From: Azospirillum rugosum | Lineage (GTDB): Bacteria > Pseudomonadota > Alphaproteobacteria > Azospirillales > Azospirillaceae | Assembly: GCF_017876155.1 (NCBI RefSeq) | Contig: NZ_JAGINP010000030.1 | Span: forward strand, 1-64,000 | Length of the DNA stretch: 64,000 bases | Direction: 5' to 3' | Part shown: positions 51,833 to 62,014 of the stretch, piece by piece | Layout: the number at the start of each line of letters is the position of its first letter | How positions within the stretch are numbered: position 1 is the stretch's first letter | Notes under the pieces: model-generated | Databases searched by the model: none | Told to the model about the DNA's origin: nothing | What the model saw: only the letters and a program-made list of their open reading frames with translations | Translations under genes and position numbers: made by a program

Positions 51833-52441
51833 TCACGGCAGCGGGAAACCCGCACCGCGGAGCAGGGCGGCCACCTCGAACAGCGGCAGCCCGACCACGT
51901 TGCTGTAGGAACCGCCGATCCAGCGGACATGGGCCGCCGCCCGTCCCTGGATCGCGTAGCCGCCGGCCTTGCCGTGCCATTCGCCCGACGCGAGGTAGGA
52001 GTCCACCTCGTCGGGGCCCAGCACCTTGAAGGTCACGTCGGTGCGCACCACTCGATCCGACCGGCGGGGCGGTTCGCCGGCGCCGGTGGGGGACAGCAGC
52101 ACGACTCCGCCGAACACCCGGTGTCGGCGCCCCGAAAGCAGGCCGAGGCAGGCGCGCGCCTGCGTCTCCTCGTCCGCCTTGGGCAGGATTCGCCGGCCGC
52201 AGGCGACGACCGTGTCGGCGGCCAGCACGAAGGAACCGGGGTGACGGGCCGCCACCACGGCAGCCTTTTCGCCGGCCAACCGCAGGGCATGCTGCGGCGG
52301 CAGCTCGCGCGGCAACGGCGATTCGTCGATGTCTGCGGGATCGACCGCGTCGGGAACCACGCCGATTTGGCGCAACAAGTCGAGCCGGCGGGGCGAGGCG
52401 GACGCCAGCACAAGCCGGGGCGTGGATACAGTGCTCATCAC
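51833..52441 (-). CDS. maf: Maf family nucleotide pyrophosphatase
   Basis: House-cleaning hydrolase of non-canonical nucleotides. The 202 residues start with TPRLVLASASPRRLDLLRQIG, the family signature, and continue with FVLAADTVVACG and VDSYLASGEWHGKAGGYAIQG. The start may be the second ATG at 52438. It lies 17 bp after infA in the same direction. Confidence 0.95.
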   Translation of the reverse strand: MMSTVSTPRLVLASASPRRLDLLRQIGVVPDAVDPADIDESPLPRELPPQHALRLAGEKAAVVAARHPGSFVLAADTVVACGRRILPKADEETQARACLGLLSGRRHRVFGGVVLLSPTGAGEPPRRSDRVVRTDVTFKVLGPDEVDSYLASGEWHGKAGGYAIQGRAAAHVRWIGGSYSNVVGLPLFEVAALLRGAGFPLP

Positions 52442-52458
52442 GCGGGAAGGAATGCCGA

Positions 52459-52677
52459 CTACTTGAACCGGAACGTGATCCGGCCCTTCGTCAGATCGTA
52501 GGGAGTCATTTCGACGTTGACGCGGTCACCGGCCAACACGCGGATGCGGTTCTTGCGCATCTTGCCCGACGTGTGAGCCAGCACCTCATGCTCGTTGTCG
52601 AGTTTCACCCGGAACATCGCGTTCGGCAGCAGTTCAACGACCGTCCCGGAGAACTCGATCAAATCTTCCTTAGCCAT
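52459..52677 (-). CDS. infA: Translation initiation factor IF-1
   Basis: A 72-residue OB-fold factor, essential for initiation. The sequence MAKEDLIEFSGTVVELLPN and the C-terminal YDLTKGRITFRFK are fully conserved. A longer frame reaches 52725, but this ATG is the family start. It heads the infA-maf-rng-yacG run that leads to tRNA-Phe. Confidence 0.98.
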   Translation of the reverse strand: MAKEDLIEFSGTVVELLPNAMFRVKLDNEHEVLAHTSGKMRKNRIRVLAGDRVNVEMTPYDLTKGRITFRFK

Positions 52678-52800
52678 AGCCCCTATAGTCCGTAACAGTT
52701 TCGTGGCAATAACTGACCTCCCCAAGCCCCGTGGTCAAGGGGGATTCCGCCGTGATGCTCAACCATAGACGGGGATGTTCGTTTCGTCACGCCCGACGAC

Positions 52801-53859
52801 TCAGCCGGGCAGCGCTTCTTCGGCCGCGTCGTCGTCCCCGGCCGGCGGTCCGTCCGGCAGTTCCGCGGACTGGAACGGGTTGAAGGGCGACGGGCTGCCG
52901 TCCAGCCGCTGGCGCGGTTCGGCGGCCTGCGCGATCCGCGCGAACATCTCCTTCTGGTCCGTCTCCATCCGCCGGGTCAGGCGCGCGATGGTCTCGGACG
53001 CCGTCAGCGCCCGGCCGGTGGAGCGGTCATAGAACACATTGCGGTTGCTCTTCGCTGCGGACGGCAACAGGTCCGCCGCCGTCGCCGTCGGGGACGACTC
53101 GGCCGCGCGGATCAGCTTCGCAGCACCCCCCACGCCCATGACGTAGGCGATGCGGCTTTCCGTTTCGGTGACCTTACGGCCCAGCCGGGACTGCAGACGG
53201 TCCCGCCCTTCGGAAAGATAGCGCGCCGCCATGCCCGCGGACAGGTCCACGTCCTGGCGCAGGTCGAGGATTTTGCGCCGCGTCGCCGGATCCTTGACCG
53301 ACGGAATGCCGTTGCGGCTCTCGATCGCGCCGGCCAGCTCGCCCTGCCCATAAGCGGCGCCATGCCGGCGGAACAGGTCGAGCCACGTCCGTTCCAGGAA
53401 CTGAAAGGGACCGGCGGCCGAGCTGGACCGGTTGCGGGCGGACGGGTTGAGGCCGCTTTCCTGGGTCGCCTGGGCGAGGATCGCGGTGAAGCTGTGGCCG
53501 GACAGGCCCGCCACCTGCTGCGCCGCCAGCACCACGCGCCCGGCAGCGGGGTTGCCCGCCAGGGCGCCGGCCGGCGTGAAGCCCCCGCCGGCTTCAGGCT
53601 TGCGCGCCGGGAACGGCACCCGCGTGCCGTCGGCCAGCTCGATGGGCGCCTCCGGCTTCCGCGCCGGGGCCGCGGGAATCTTCTGCCCGTTGCCCAGACG
53701 CCCCCGCGGCAGGGGCTGCGCGTCGGCCAGCACGTCCCGGAATGAGGCCCGGACCGTCGCCCCGGCCCCGGCGTCGGCCATGGGGTCGCCCCCGGGCCGG
53801 CCGGCGACGTCCGGCTTGCGCTCTGGAATTGGGGCGAAAGGAGGCTGCGCGACCTTCAT
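52801..53859 (-). CDS. Transglycosylase-like protein with Pro-rich N-terminus
   Basis: A 352-residue protein. The first 100 residues are Pro/Ala/Arg-rich with repeated RKPE-type motifs (PERKPD, ARKPEAP, ARKPEAG). The middle domain (about 105-215) has ILAQATQESGLNPSARNRSSSAAGPFQFLERTWLDLF, which matches the lysozyme-like SLT fold with a catalytic-type Glu. The rest is charged and helical. No classical signal peptide is seen. It could be a flagellar or envelope muramidase. It lies between infA and the hybrid kinase, interrupting a normally compact cluster. Confidence 0.75.
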   Translation of the reverse strand: MKVAQPPFAPIPERKPDVAGRPGGDPMADAGAGATVRASFRDVLADAQPLPRGRLGNGQKIPAAPARKPEAPIELADGTRVPFPARKPEAGGGFTPAGALAGNPAAGRVVLAAQQVAGLSGHSFTAILAQATQESGLNPSARNRSSSAAGPFQFLERTWLDLFRRHGAAYGQGELAGAIESRNGIPSVKDPATRRKILDLRQDVDLSAGMAARYLSEGRDRLQSRLGRKVTETESRIAYVMGVGGAAKLIRAAESSPTATAADLLPSAAKSNRNVFYDRSTGRALTASETIARLTRRMETDQKEMFARIAQAAEPRQRLDGSPSPFNPFQSAELPDGPPAGDDDAAEEALPG

Positions 53860-53984
53860 GGAACACCAGCACCGTCAAGGCGGTGCCGCCGCGGCGCTTC
53901 GGAAGGCAAGGACCGGGTCCACGCGATTCGAACGCTCCGGGCGGCGGAATACGACCGTGCCCGTATAGCACACACTCGTTAATA

Positions 53985-56396
<2,412 letters not shown>

Positions 56397-56576
56397 AGCC
56401 TACAGGCCCAGCATGCCCCCTTCGATGATTCACCTCAATACCGCCGCAACCCGGCCGTGAAAATCCATTTCGGCATGGTTACCGGCGTGTGGCGCGACCA
56501 TGGCACAGATGCGCCCACCTGTGGATGGGGATCGGCGGCTCCAGCCTGCGCGAAACGCCGCAGCTTTGACACCGCG

Positions 56577-57038
56577 TCAAACCGTCGGCCCGCGGCTCAG
56601 GGGGAAGCGGTCCTTGATCTTGTCCAGAAGCCCGTCGCGGACCTTCCGGTAGGTCTCCATCATGGTCTCGCGGTTGCCATGGATCAGCGTCGGGTCGAAG
56701 GTGTTCCAGAACTCCACGTCGCAGGCCATGGTGCGCGTCATTTCGATGGCGCGGTGCTGCGCCTCCGGCGACAGGGAGACGATCAGGTCGAAGTTGGTGT
56801 CCTCCAGATCCTCGAAGGTCCGGCAGCGGTGACGGGACAGGTCGATGCCCATCTCCTCCATCACCGCGACGGCGAAGGGATCCACCTCGTCACCCTCGCG
56901 CACGCCGACCGAATCGACGTAGACGCGCGCGCCGTGGAAATGGCGCATCATCGCCGCCGCCATCGGCGAGCGGATCATGTTGTAGGTGCAGGCGAACAAC
57001 ACGCTCGTCACGGGGAGCGGCTGCAGCACCGGGGCCAT
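56577..57038 (-). CDS. Low-molecular-weight phosphatase family protein (ArsC/LMW-PTP fold)
   Basis: A 153-residue cytoplasmic protein. The active-site loop is LFACTYNMIRSPMA (Cys-x5-Arg-Ser, about 17-24), and a late Asp is near NTFDPTL. It may be a tyrosine phosphatase or arsenate-reductase relative. Homologues in this position of alphaproteobacterial genomes have no proven role. It follows the UPF0262 gene by 16 bp in the hisG-hisD run. Confidence 0.87.
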   Translation of the reverse strand: MAPVLQPLPVTSVLFACTYNMIRSPMAAAMMRHFHGARVYVDSVGVREGDEVDPFAVAVMEEMGIDLSRHRCRTFEDLEDTNFDLIVSLSPEAQHRAIEMTRTMACDVEFWNTFDPTLIHGNRETMMETYRKVRDGLLDKIKDRFPLSRGPTV

Positions 57039-57054
57039 GCGCCGCCCCGCCCCG

Positions 57055-57537
57055 TCAGCCGCGGATGTGGAGGACGCAGATCAGCGTGAACAGCCGCCGC
57101 GCCGTCTGGAGGTCCATTTCCACCTTCCCGGCCAGCCGTTCGCGCAGCATCTCCGACCCCTCGTTGTGCAAGCCGCGGCGCCCCATGTCGATCGCCTCGA
57201 TCTGCGAGGGCGTGGAGCGCTTGATGGCCTGGTAGTAGCTTTCGCAGATCAGGAAATAGTCCTTCACGATCGACCGGAAGCCGGTCACGGGAAGGGTGAT
57301 CTTGTCCAGCGCGCTGTCGTCGTCGCGCCGGACGTCGAAGACCAGCCGGTTGTCCTCGATGGACAGGTGCAGGTGGTAGGGGCCGGAGTCGGCGTGGTCG
57401 CAGGGACAGAACTCGTTGTCCTCCAGCAGGTCGAAGATGGCAACCGCGCGCTCGTGCTCCACCTCCGGCTTGCGCCGGATGACGGTCTTTTCGTCGAGCG
57501 TCACGTGGACGATGCGGCGGTTGCCCTTCGAACTCAC
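57055..57537 (-). CDS. UPF0262 family protein
   Basis: A 160-residue soluble protein of a family restricted largely to alphaproteobacteria and regularly found between hisD and a small phosphatase. It contains IVHVTLDEKTVIRR at the start, FCPCDHADSGPYHLHLSIEDNRLVFDV (about 57-83) and DYFLICESYYQAIKRSTPSQIEAIDMGRRGLHNEG. Its function is not known. Four bases overlap hisD. Confidence 0.9.
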   Translation of the reverse strand: MSSKGNRRIVHVTLDEKTVIRRKPEVEHERAVAIFDLLEDNEFCPCDHADSGPYHLHLSIEDNRLVFDVRRDDDSALDKITLPVTGFRSIVKDYFLICESYYQAIKRSTPSQIEAIDMGRRGLHNEGSEMLRERLAGKVEMDLQTARRLFTLICVLHIRG

Positions 57538-58841
57538 GCCTTCCCCCCTCCGTTAAGACGCAGCGCCACCGACAGCGCGTGGGCGTCCAGCCCTTCCGCG
57601 CGCGCCAGAGTCACGGCCGCGGGGCCGATGGCCTGCACGCTGGTCGCGTCGCAGGCGACGAAGGTCGTGCGCTTCATGAAGTCCAGCACGTTCAGGCCGG
57701 AGGAGAAGCGCGCGCTGCGCGCCGTCGGCAGCACGTGGTTCGGCCCGGCGACATAGTCGCCGATGGCCTCCGGCGTGTGGCGGCCGAGGAAGATGGCCCC
57801 GGCATTGCGGACCTTGGCCGCCAGCGCGTCCGGGTCCTCGACGGCCAGCTCCAGATGCTCCGGCGCCAGCCGGTCGACCAGCGCGGGGGCGTCGGCCAGC
57901 AGGTCGCGCACCACGATGATGGCCCCGTGCTCCCGCCAGCTCTCCCCGGCGATGGCCGCGCGGGGCAGCGTCTCCAGGTGCTTGTCCACGGCCTTGGCCA
58001 CCGCGTCGGCGAAATCCTTGTCGTCGGTGATCAGGATCGACTGGGCCGATTCATCGTGCTCCGCCTGCGACAGCAGGTCCATGGCGATCCAGGCCGGATC
58101 GTTCCTGTTGTCGGCGACCACCAGGATTTCCGACGGGCCGGCGATGCTGTCGATGCCGACCGTGCCGTAGACCAGCCGCTTGGCCGCCGCCACGTAGGCG
58201 TTGCCAGGGCCGACGATCTTGTCCACCGGCGCGATGGTCGCCGTGCCATAGGCCAGCGCCGCCACGGCCTGGGAGCCGCCGATGCGGTAGATCTCCGTGA
58301 TGCCGCAGCGCTTGGCGGCGGCCAGCACCAGCGGGTTGATCGCCCCGTCCGGCGTCGGCACCACCATGACGATGCGCTCCACCCCCGCCACCTTGGCCGG
58401 CAGCGCGTTCATCAGGACGGAACTGGGGTAGACCGCGGTGCCGCCGGGCACATACAGGCCGACCGCGCCGACCGCGGTCCAGCGGGCGCCCAGCCGCACG
58501 CCCTGGGCGTCGCGGTAGTCGGTCACCTCCGGCACCTGCAGGCGGTGGAAGCTCTCGATCCGCTCCGCCGCCGTGTCGAGCGCCTGCAGCAGCGCCGCGT
58601 CGCACTGCGCCAACGCCGCGTCCACCTCGTCCTGCGCGATGCGCAGAGTGGCGGGCGTCAGGGTCTGGCGGTCCCAGCGGGCGGTGTAGTCGATCACAGC
58701 GGCGTCGCCGCGCTTGCGCACGTCGTCGATGACATCGGCGACCTTGGACTGCACCTCCTCGCTCGTCTCGCGCTTAGCGTGCAGGAGCTTCTCGAATTCC
58801 TCGGCGAAGCGGGGATCCTGGGCATCAAGCCTGACGGGCAT
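57534..58841 (-). CDS. hisD: Histidinol dehydrogenase
   Basis: Last enzyme of histidine synthesis; it oxidises L-histidinol to histidine with NAD and zinc. The 435 residues carry GLYVPGGTAVYPSSVLMNALPA (about 126-147), KIVGPGNAYVAAAKRLVYG, AGPSEILVVAD, and QAEHDESAQSILITDD with the Gln/His zinc ligands. The catalytic Glu-His pair is in LAPEHLEL. Its start overlaps the hisG end by 17 bases and its end overlaps UPF0262 by four, so all three are coupled. Confidence 0.97.
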   Translation of the reverse strand: MPVRLDAQDPRFAEEFEKLLHAKRETSEEVQSKVADVIDDVRKRGDAAVIDYTARWDRQTLTPATLRIAQDEVDAALAQCDAALLQALDTAAERIESFHRLQVPEVTDYRDAQGVRLGARWTAVGAVGLYVPGGTAVYPSSVLMNALPAKVAGVERIVMVVPTPDGAINPLVLAAAKRCGITEIYRIGGSQAVAALAYGTATIAPVDKIVGPGNAYVAAAKRLVYGTVGIDSIAGPSEILVVADNRNDPAWIAMDLLSQAEHDESAQSILITDDKDFADAVAKAVDKHLETLPRAAIAGESWREHGAIIVVRDLLADAPALVDRLAPEHLELAVEDPDALAAKVRNAGAIFLGRHTPEAIGDYVAGPNHVLPTARSARFSSGLNVLDFMKRTTFVACDATSVQAIGPAAVTLARAEGLDAHALSVALRLNGGGKA

Positions 58842-59550
58842 TCACGGCCTCCCGGAAGCGTTCGATCCAGCGGGAAATTTCCTCGGGCCGCGTCTTGAAG
58901 GCGGCCCGGTTGACGATCAGGCGGGAGGTGACGTCCGCGATGTGCTCGATCTCCACCAGCCCGTTCGCTTTCAGCGTCGAGCCGGTGGACACGAGATCCA
59001 CGATGCGGCGGCACAGGCCGAGCGTCGGGGCAAGCTCCATCGCGCCGTTCAGTTTCACGCACTCCGCCTGCACGCCCCGCGCGGCGAAATGCCGTTTGGT
59101 GACCTCCGGGTATTTGGTCGCGACGCGCACGTGACTCCAACGCGACGGATCGTCGCTCTCCCCCAGCGCGGCGGGCTCGGCCACCGACAGGCGGCACTTT
59201 CCGATGCCGAGGTCGAGCGGCGCGTAGATCTCCGGATAGTCGAATTCCATCAGCACGTCGTTGCCGGCCACGCCCAGATGGGCGGCGCCGAAGGCGACGA
59301 AGGTCGCCACGTCGAAGGACCGGACGCGGATGATGCTGAGATTCGGCACGTTGGTCGCAAAACGCAGGAGCCGGCTGTCCTCGTTGTCGAATTCCGCTTC
59401 CGGCACGATGCCGGCGTGCGTCAACAACGGGCGCAACTCCTTCAGAATGCGTCCCTTGGGCAGGGCCAGGACCAGCTGGTCGTCGACCGCCGGGACATCG
59501 ACCAATTGGTTGGTGCCCGGCGCGCCAAGAGCACGGGTATCGGCGGACAA
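58825..59550 (-). CDS. hisG: ATP phosphoribosyltransferase, short form
   Basis: First enzyme of histidine synthesis. The 241-residue product lacks the C-terminal regulatory domain, so it belongs to the short HisG class that needs HisZ; hisZ is not in the window. Conserved parts are LALPKGRILKELRPLL (about 25-40), FGAAHLGVAGNDVLME and VDLVSTGSTLKANGLVEIE (the PRPP-binding loop). A TTG at 59550 has GAGGAG seven bases upstream and is chosen as start. An ATG at 59592 is in frame but has no ribosome site. Confidence 0.9.
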   Translation of the reverse strand: MSADTRALGAPGTNQLVDVPAVDDQLVLALPKGRILKELRPLLTHAGIVPEAEFDNEDSRLLRFATNVPNLSIIRVRSFDVATFVAFGAAHLGVAGNDVLMEFDYPEIYAPLDLGIGKCRLSVAEPAALGESDDPSRWSHVRVATKYPEVTKRHFAARGVQAECVKLNGAMELAPTLGLCRRIVDLVSTGSTLKANGLVEIEHIADVTSRLIVNRAAFKTRPEEISRWIERFREAVNARQA

Positions 59551-59730
59551 AGAACTCTCCTCGGGCTGGACCGCTGCCCGGATATACCACATTCCGCGCC
59601 GCCGTCACGGTCTTAGGAGACGTATTCCGGCGCATCGCCGACCCGCCGGGGGATCAGGGCGGGCGTTCGGGCGGGGGAACTCAGCCCGCCGCCCCTGGTT
59701 GGATTCGCCTTTCCGGAAAAGGATCCACCC

Positions 59731-60000
59731 ATGGCACAGGACAGCACCAAGCATCCGATCAACCCCCGCGGGCCCCACATCGGCGGTGATCCGAGCGGCT
59801 CGCAAACCCCGGCGCCGAACGCGGACGAAACGCGATCCGACGACGCTCCGACCGGGATCTCGGAACGGCTCCAGGCGGAAAAGGAAGGCCGCGCCATCAA
59901 GGCCACCACGCCGGACGGCAAGCCCTACGCCGACGAGATGGACCCCGATCGGCTGGAGAAGGGACGCGCCAACATCGGAACGCCCGGCGGTTCCGTCTGA
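59731..60000 (+). CDS. Small hydrophilic hypothetical protein, 89 aa
   Basis: A polar, Pro/Asp/Gly-rich protein with no membrane segment or cysteine and probably little fixed structure. It reads MAQDSTKHPINPRGPHIGG at the start and ends with DPDRLEKGRANIGTPGG. AAAGGA lies just before the ATG, and a terminator follows directly. It is divergent from hisG. No family recognised. Confidence 0.6.
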   Translation: MAQDSTKHPINPRGPHIGGDPSGSQTPAPNADETRSDDAPTGISERLQAEKEGRAIKATTPDGKPYADEMDPDRLEKGRANIGTPGGSV

Positions 60001-60016
60001 TCCGCCGCGACCGAAA

Positions 60017-60044
60017 CGCCCCCGCCACGCCGCGGGGGCGCTTT
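60017..60044 (+). terminator. Intrinsic terminator after the 89-aa gene
   Basis: CGCCCCCGC, loop CACGCC, GCGGGGGCG, then CTTTC: a perfect 9-bp GC stem with a weak T-tract, 17 bp past the stop codon. Confidence 0.7.
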
Positions 60045-60098
60045 CACATAACAACTACGTTATTTTGGCGCTTTCACAAAAAATGCGGAATCTTGCCC

Positions 60099-60128
60099 TT
60101 GACGGTAAGCCCACTCGCATCGTAGATA
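60099..60128 (+). promoter_or_regulatory. Predicted promoter of the SAM-II leader
   Basis: TTGACG (60099-60104), an 18-bp spacer and TAGATA (60123-60128). The expected start near 60135 places the riboswitch about 20 nt into the transcript. Confidence 0.5.
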
Positions 60129-60156
60129 AATCCATGGACGCCCATCGTGGGCGCCC

Positions 60157-60210
60157 CGCGGCAATTTGATCGCAGCAGCTTGCGCCGCGTCACCAAACGC
60201 TAAAGCGCCA
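60157..60210 (+). promoter_or_regulatory. SAM-II (SAM-alpha) riboswitch
   Basis: The segment fits the SAM-II pseudoknot. P1 is CGCGGC (60157-60162) and GCCGCG (60184-60189). The first loop contains the conserved AATTTGA. CTTGC immediately precedes the 3' strand of P1. The run CACCAAAC then leads to the invariant GCTAAA (60199-60204), followed by GCG, which can pair back to CGC at 60171-60173. The class senses S-adenosylmethionine and is largely alphaproteobacterial; it blocks translation of the next gene. A CCACGA/TCGTGG hairpin (60208-60225) and a strong AAGGAG follow. metNIQ lies downstream. Confidence 0.82.
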
Positions 60211-60248
60211 CGATGCCGGTCGTGGAACTCTGAGAAGGAGTGACCGGA

Positions 60249-60332
60249 ATGACGAAGACGTTCTTCCCCTCCCCCGCCGAACGGATCGGCACCGTCACGG
60301 GCATGTGTTGCGCCGGCCCCTGTGGCCGCTAA
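60249..60332 (+). CDS. 27-aa Cys-rich micro-ORF directly after the SAM-II riboswitch
   Basis: AAGGAG at 60235-60240, eight bases before the ATG, is the first ribosome site after the aptamer, so this is the frame the riboswitch would control. The peptide starts MTKTFFPSPAERIG and ends GMCCAGPCGR, with three cysteines in a CCxxxC pattern. No family was recognised. It may be a real small protein binding metal or thiol, or a leader peptide whose translation couples SAM or cysteine status to downstream genes. It is too short to judge by coding bias alone. Confidence 0.55.
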   Translation: MTKTFFPSPAERIGTVTGMCCAGPCGR

Positions 60333-60444
60333 GCGCTGTCGTCGCTGAGCGCATCCGCGGCCTGAGTGCCGCCCGTCTCCAGACCATCCGATCCGTGCCA
60401 AACCCGCGAGCGCCGCGCGCCGCGGGCCGAGGGGAGCTTTTGCC

Positions 60445-60666
60445 ATGAGCCTGTCCAGCAACGCCGCCGCTTACGCCATCGAAGTCCAGGGCCGGTCCGC
60501 CGGCATCGTCGTCGCAGAGCGCGGCGGCTTCACTTTCTTCGTGTCCGACTGGACCTTCAAGGACCTGGACCGCCGCACCTTCCGCAACATCGGCCAGGCC
60601 GAACGGGCCGCCGCGCAACTGGCGCGGGAGGCGTTCGCCCGCCGCGGGAGGCTGCGCCGCCATTGA
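60445..60666 (+). CDS. Small hypothetical protein, 73 aa
   Basis: It begins MSLSSNAAAYAIEVQGRSAG, contains an aromatic stretch GGFTFFVSDWTFKDLDRR and ends in a basic helix. GGGGAG lies about nine bases before the ATG. It sits between the Cys-rich micro-ORF and the ligase remnant, on the same strand as metNIQ, so it may be on the same transcript. No family recognised. Confidence 0.6.
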   Translation: MSLSSNAAAYAIEVQGRSAGIVVAERGGFTFFVSDWTFKDLDRRTFRNIGQAERAAAQLAREAFARRGRLRRH

Positions 60667-60782
60667 TCGGCAACCCACCCGCCAGTGTTCTTGCGCAACG
60701 CGTTCCCAGCATCCGGCAAAGAAGGCACCATGTCGTGGAAGCGCCGAGAAAAGCCGCCCGGAAGCCCGGCGTGGAACGATCG

Positions 60783-60953
60783 TCAGAGCACGATATAATT
60801 CAGTGGTGCCGGGGGCGCATTGCGCACTACAACGTGCCGCGCACCGTCGTTTTCAGCGACCTGCCGAAAACATCGACCGGAACGATTCAGAAGACCGTCC
60901 TGCGCGACGCAGCCCGCAAACTGGGAACGCGTCGGGAGGCCCAGACCGTATGA
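60783..60953 (+). pseudogene. Remnant of an acyl-CoA synthetase (AMP-dependent ligase), C-terminal end only
   Basis: About 56 codons translate to a recognisable AMP-binding-enzyme C-terminal subdomain: IIQWCRGRIAHYNVPRTVVF then LPKTSTGTIQKTVLRDAARK, the A10 motif with the catalytic-lysine region. Nothing upstream in any frame resembles the remaining 400-500 residues, so this is a decayed or rearranged fragment. Its stop codon overlaps the metN start by four bases (ATGA), so any translation through it would be coupled to metN. Confidence 0.8.
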
Positions 60954-62014
60954 TCACTTTCGAACACCTTCAGAAAACCTACCCCGCCCGCGGCACCGGC
61001 GCACCGGTGCAGGCGCTGGCCGACATCGACCTGACCGTCGAGCGCGGCGAGATCTATGGCATCATCGGCCGTTCCGGCGCCGGCAAGTCCACGCTGCTGC
61101 GCACCGTGAACCTGCTGGAGAAGCCGACCTCCGGCCGCGTGCTGGTCGACGGGGTGGACATGACCTCCCTGTCCGCGCGCGAGCTGCGCGAGGCGCGGCA
61201 TTCCATCGGCATGATCTTCCAGCACTTCAACCTGCTGTCCTCGCGCACGGTGTTCGACAACGTCGCCCTGCCGCTGGAGCTGGCCGGCGTGGGGAAGGCG
61301 AAGATCCGCGAGGCGGTGGAGCCGCTGCTTGACCTCGTCGGCCTGACCGACAAGCGCGACCGCTACCCGGCGGAGCTGTCGGGCGGGCAGAAGCAGCGCG
61401 TCGGCATCGCCCGCGCGCTGGCCAGCAAGCCGAAGGTGCTGCTGTCGGACGAGGCGACCTCCGCGCTCGACCCGGAGACGACGACCCAGATCCTCCACCT
61501 GCTGGCCGACATCAACCGGCGGCTGGGCCTGACCATCGTGCTGATCACGCACGAGATCGCGGTCATCAAGGAGATCTGCCACAAGGTGGCGGTGATGGAA
61601 GGCGGCCGCATCATCGAGCAGGGGCCGGTCTTCGACGTCTTCGCCCACCCGAAGCATCCGACAACCCACACCTTCGTGGACCCGGTCATCAACCGCGGCA
61701 TCCCCGACGCGCTGCGCGGGCGGCTGTCGGCGACGGAGGTGCCGGGGTCGAACATGGTGCTGCGCATCACCTTCACGGGCGAGCGCGCGACCTCCCCCGT
61801 CATCAGCGCGATCAGCCGCAAGCTGAACCTGGACCTGAACATCTGGCACGGCCAGATCGACGAGATCCAGGGCGCGCCCTTCGGCACGCTGGTGGTGGAG
61901 GCCATCGGCAACCCGCAGTCCATCGAGGCGGCGATCAGCCTCCTGAAAGTCAACAAGCTCGGCGTCGAGGTGCTTGGTTATGCTGTCCCCGGAAATCTAC
62001 GCGCTGCTGTTTAA
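60950..62014 (+). CDS. metN: Methionine ABC transporter ATP-binding protein MetN
   Basis: ATPase of the D/L-methionine importer, 354 residues. Walker A is GRSGAGKST (about 38-46), the Q-loop FQHFNLLSSRTV, the signature LSGGQKQRVGIARAL (about 143-157), and Walker B LLSDEATSALDPE. The C-terminal NIL domain (about 265-345, RITFTGERATSPVISAI and KLNLDLNIWHGQIDEI) binds methionine and shuts the pump when the cell is replete. It overlaps the ligase remnant by four bases and metI by 35. Confidence 0.96.
   Translation: MITFEHLQKTYPARGTGAPVQALADIDLTVERGEIYGIIGRSGAGKSTLLRTVNLLEKPTSGRVLVDGVDMTSLSARELREARHSIGMIFQHFNLLSSRTVFDNVALPLELAGVGKAKIREAVEPLLDLVGLTDKRDRYPAELSGGQKQRVGIARALASKPKVLLSDEATSALDPETTTQILHLLADINRRLGLTIVLITHEIAVIKEICHKVAVMEGGRIIEQGPVFDVFAHPKHPTTHTFVDPVINRGIPDALRGRLSATEVPGSNMVLRITFTGERATSPVISAISRKLNLDLNIWHGQIDEIQGAPFGTLVVEAIGNPQSIEAAISLLKVNKLGVEVLGYAVPGNLRAAV

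Noticed and set aside
60001..60950. SAM-I type riboswitch before metNIQ
   Set aside because: None of the SAM-I core motifs is seen; the GCTAAA pseudoknot pattern fits SAM-II instead.
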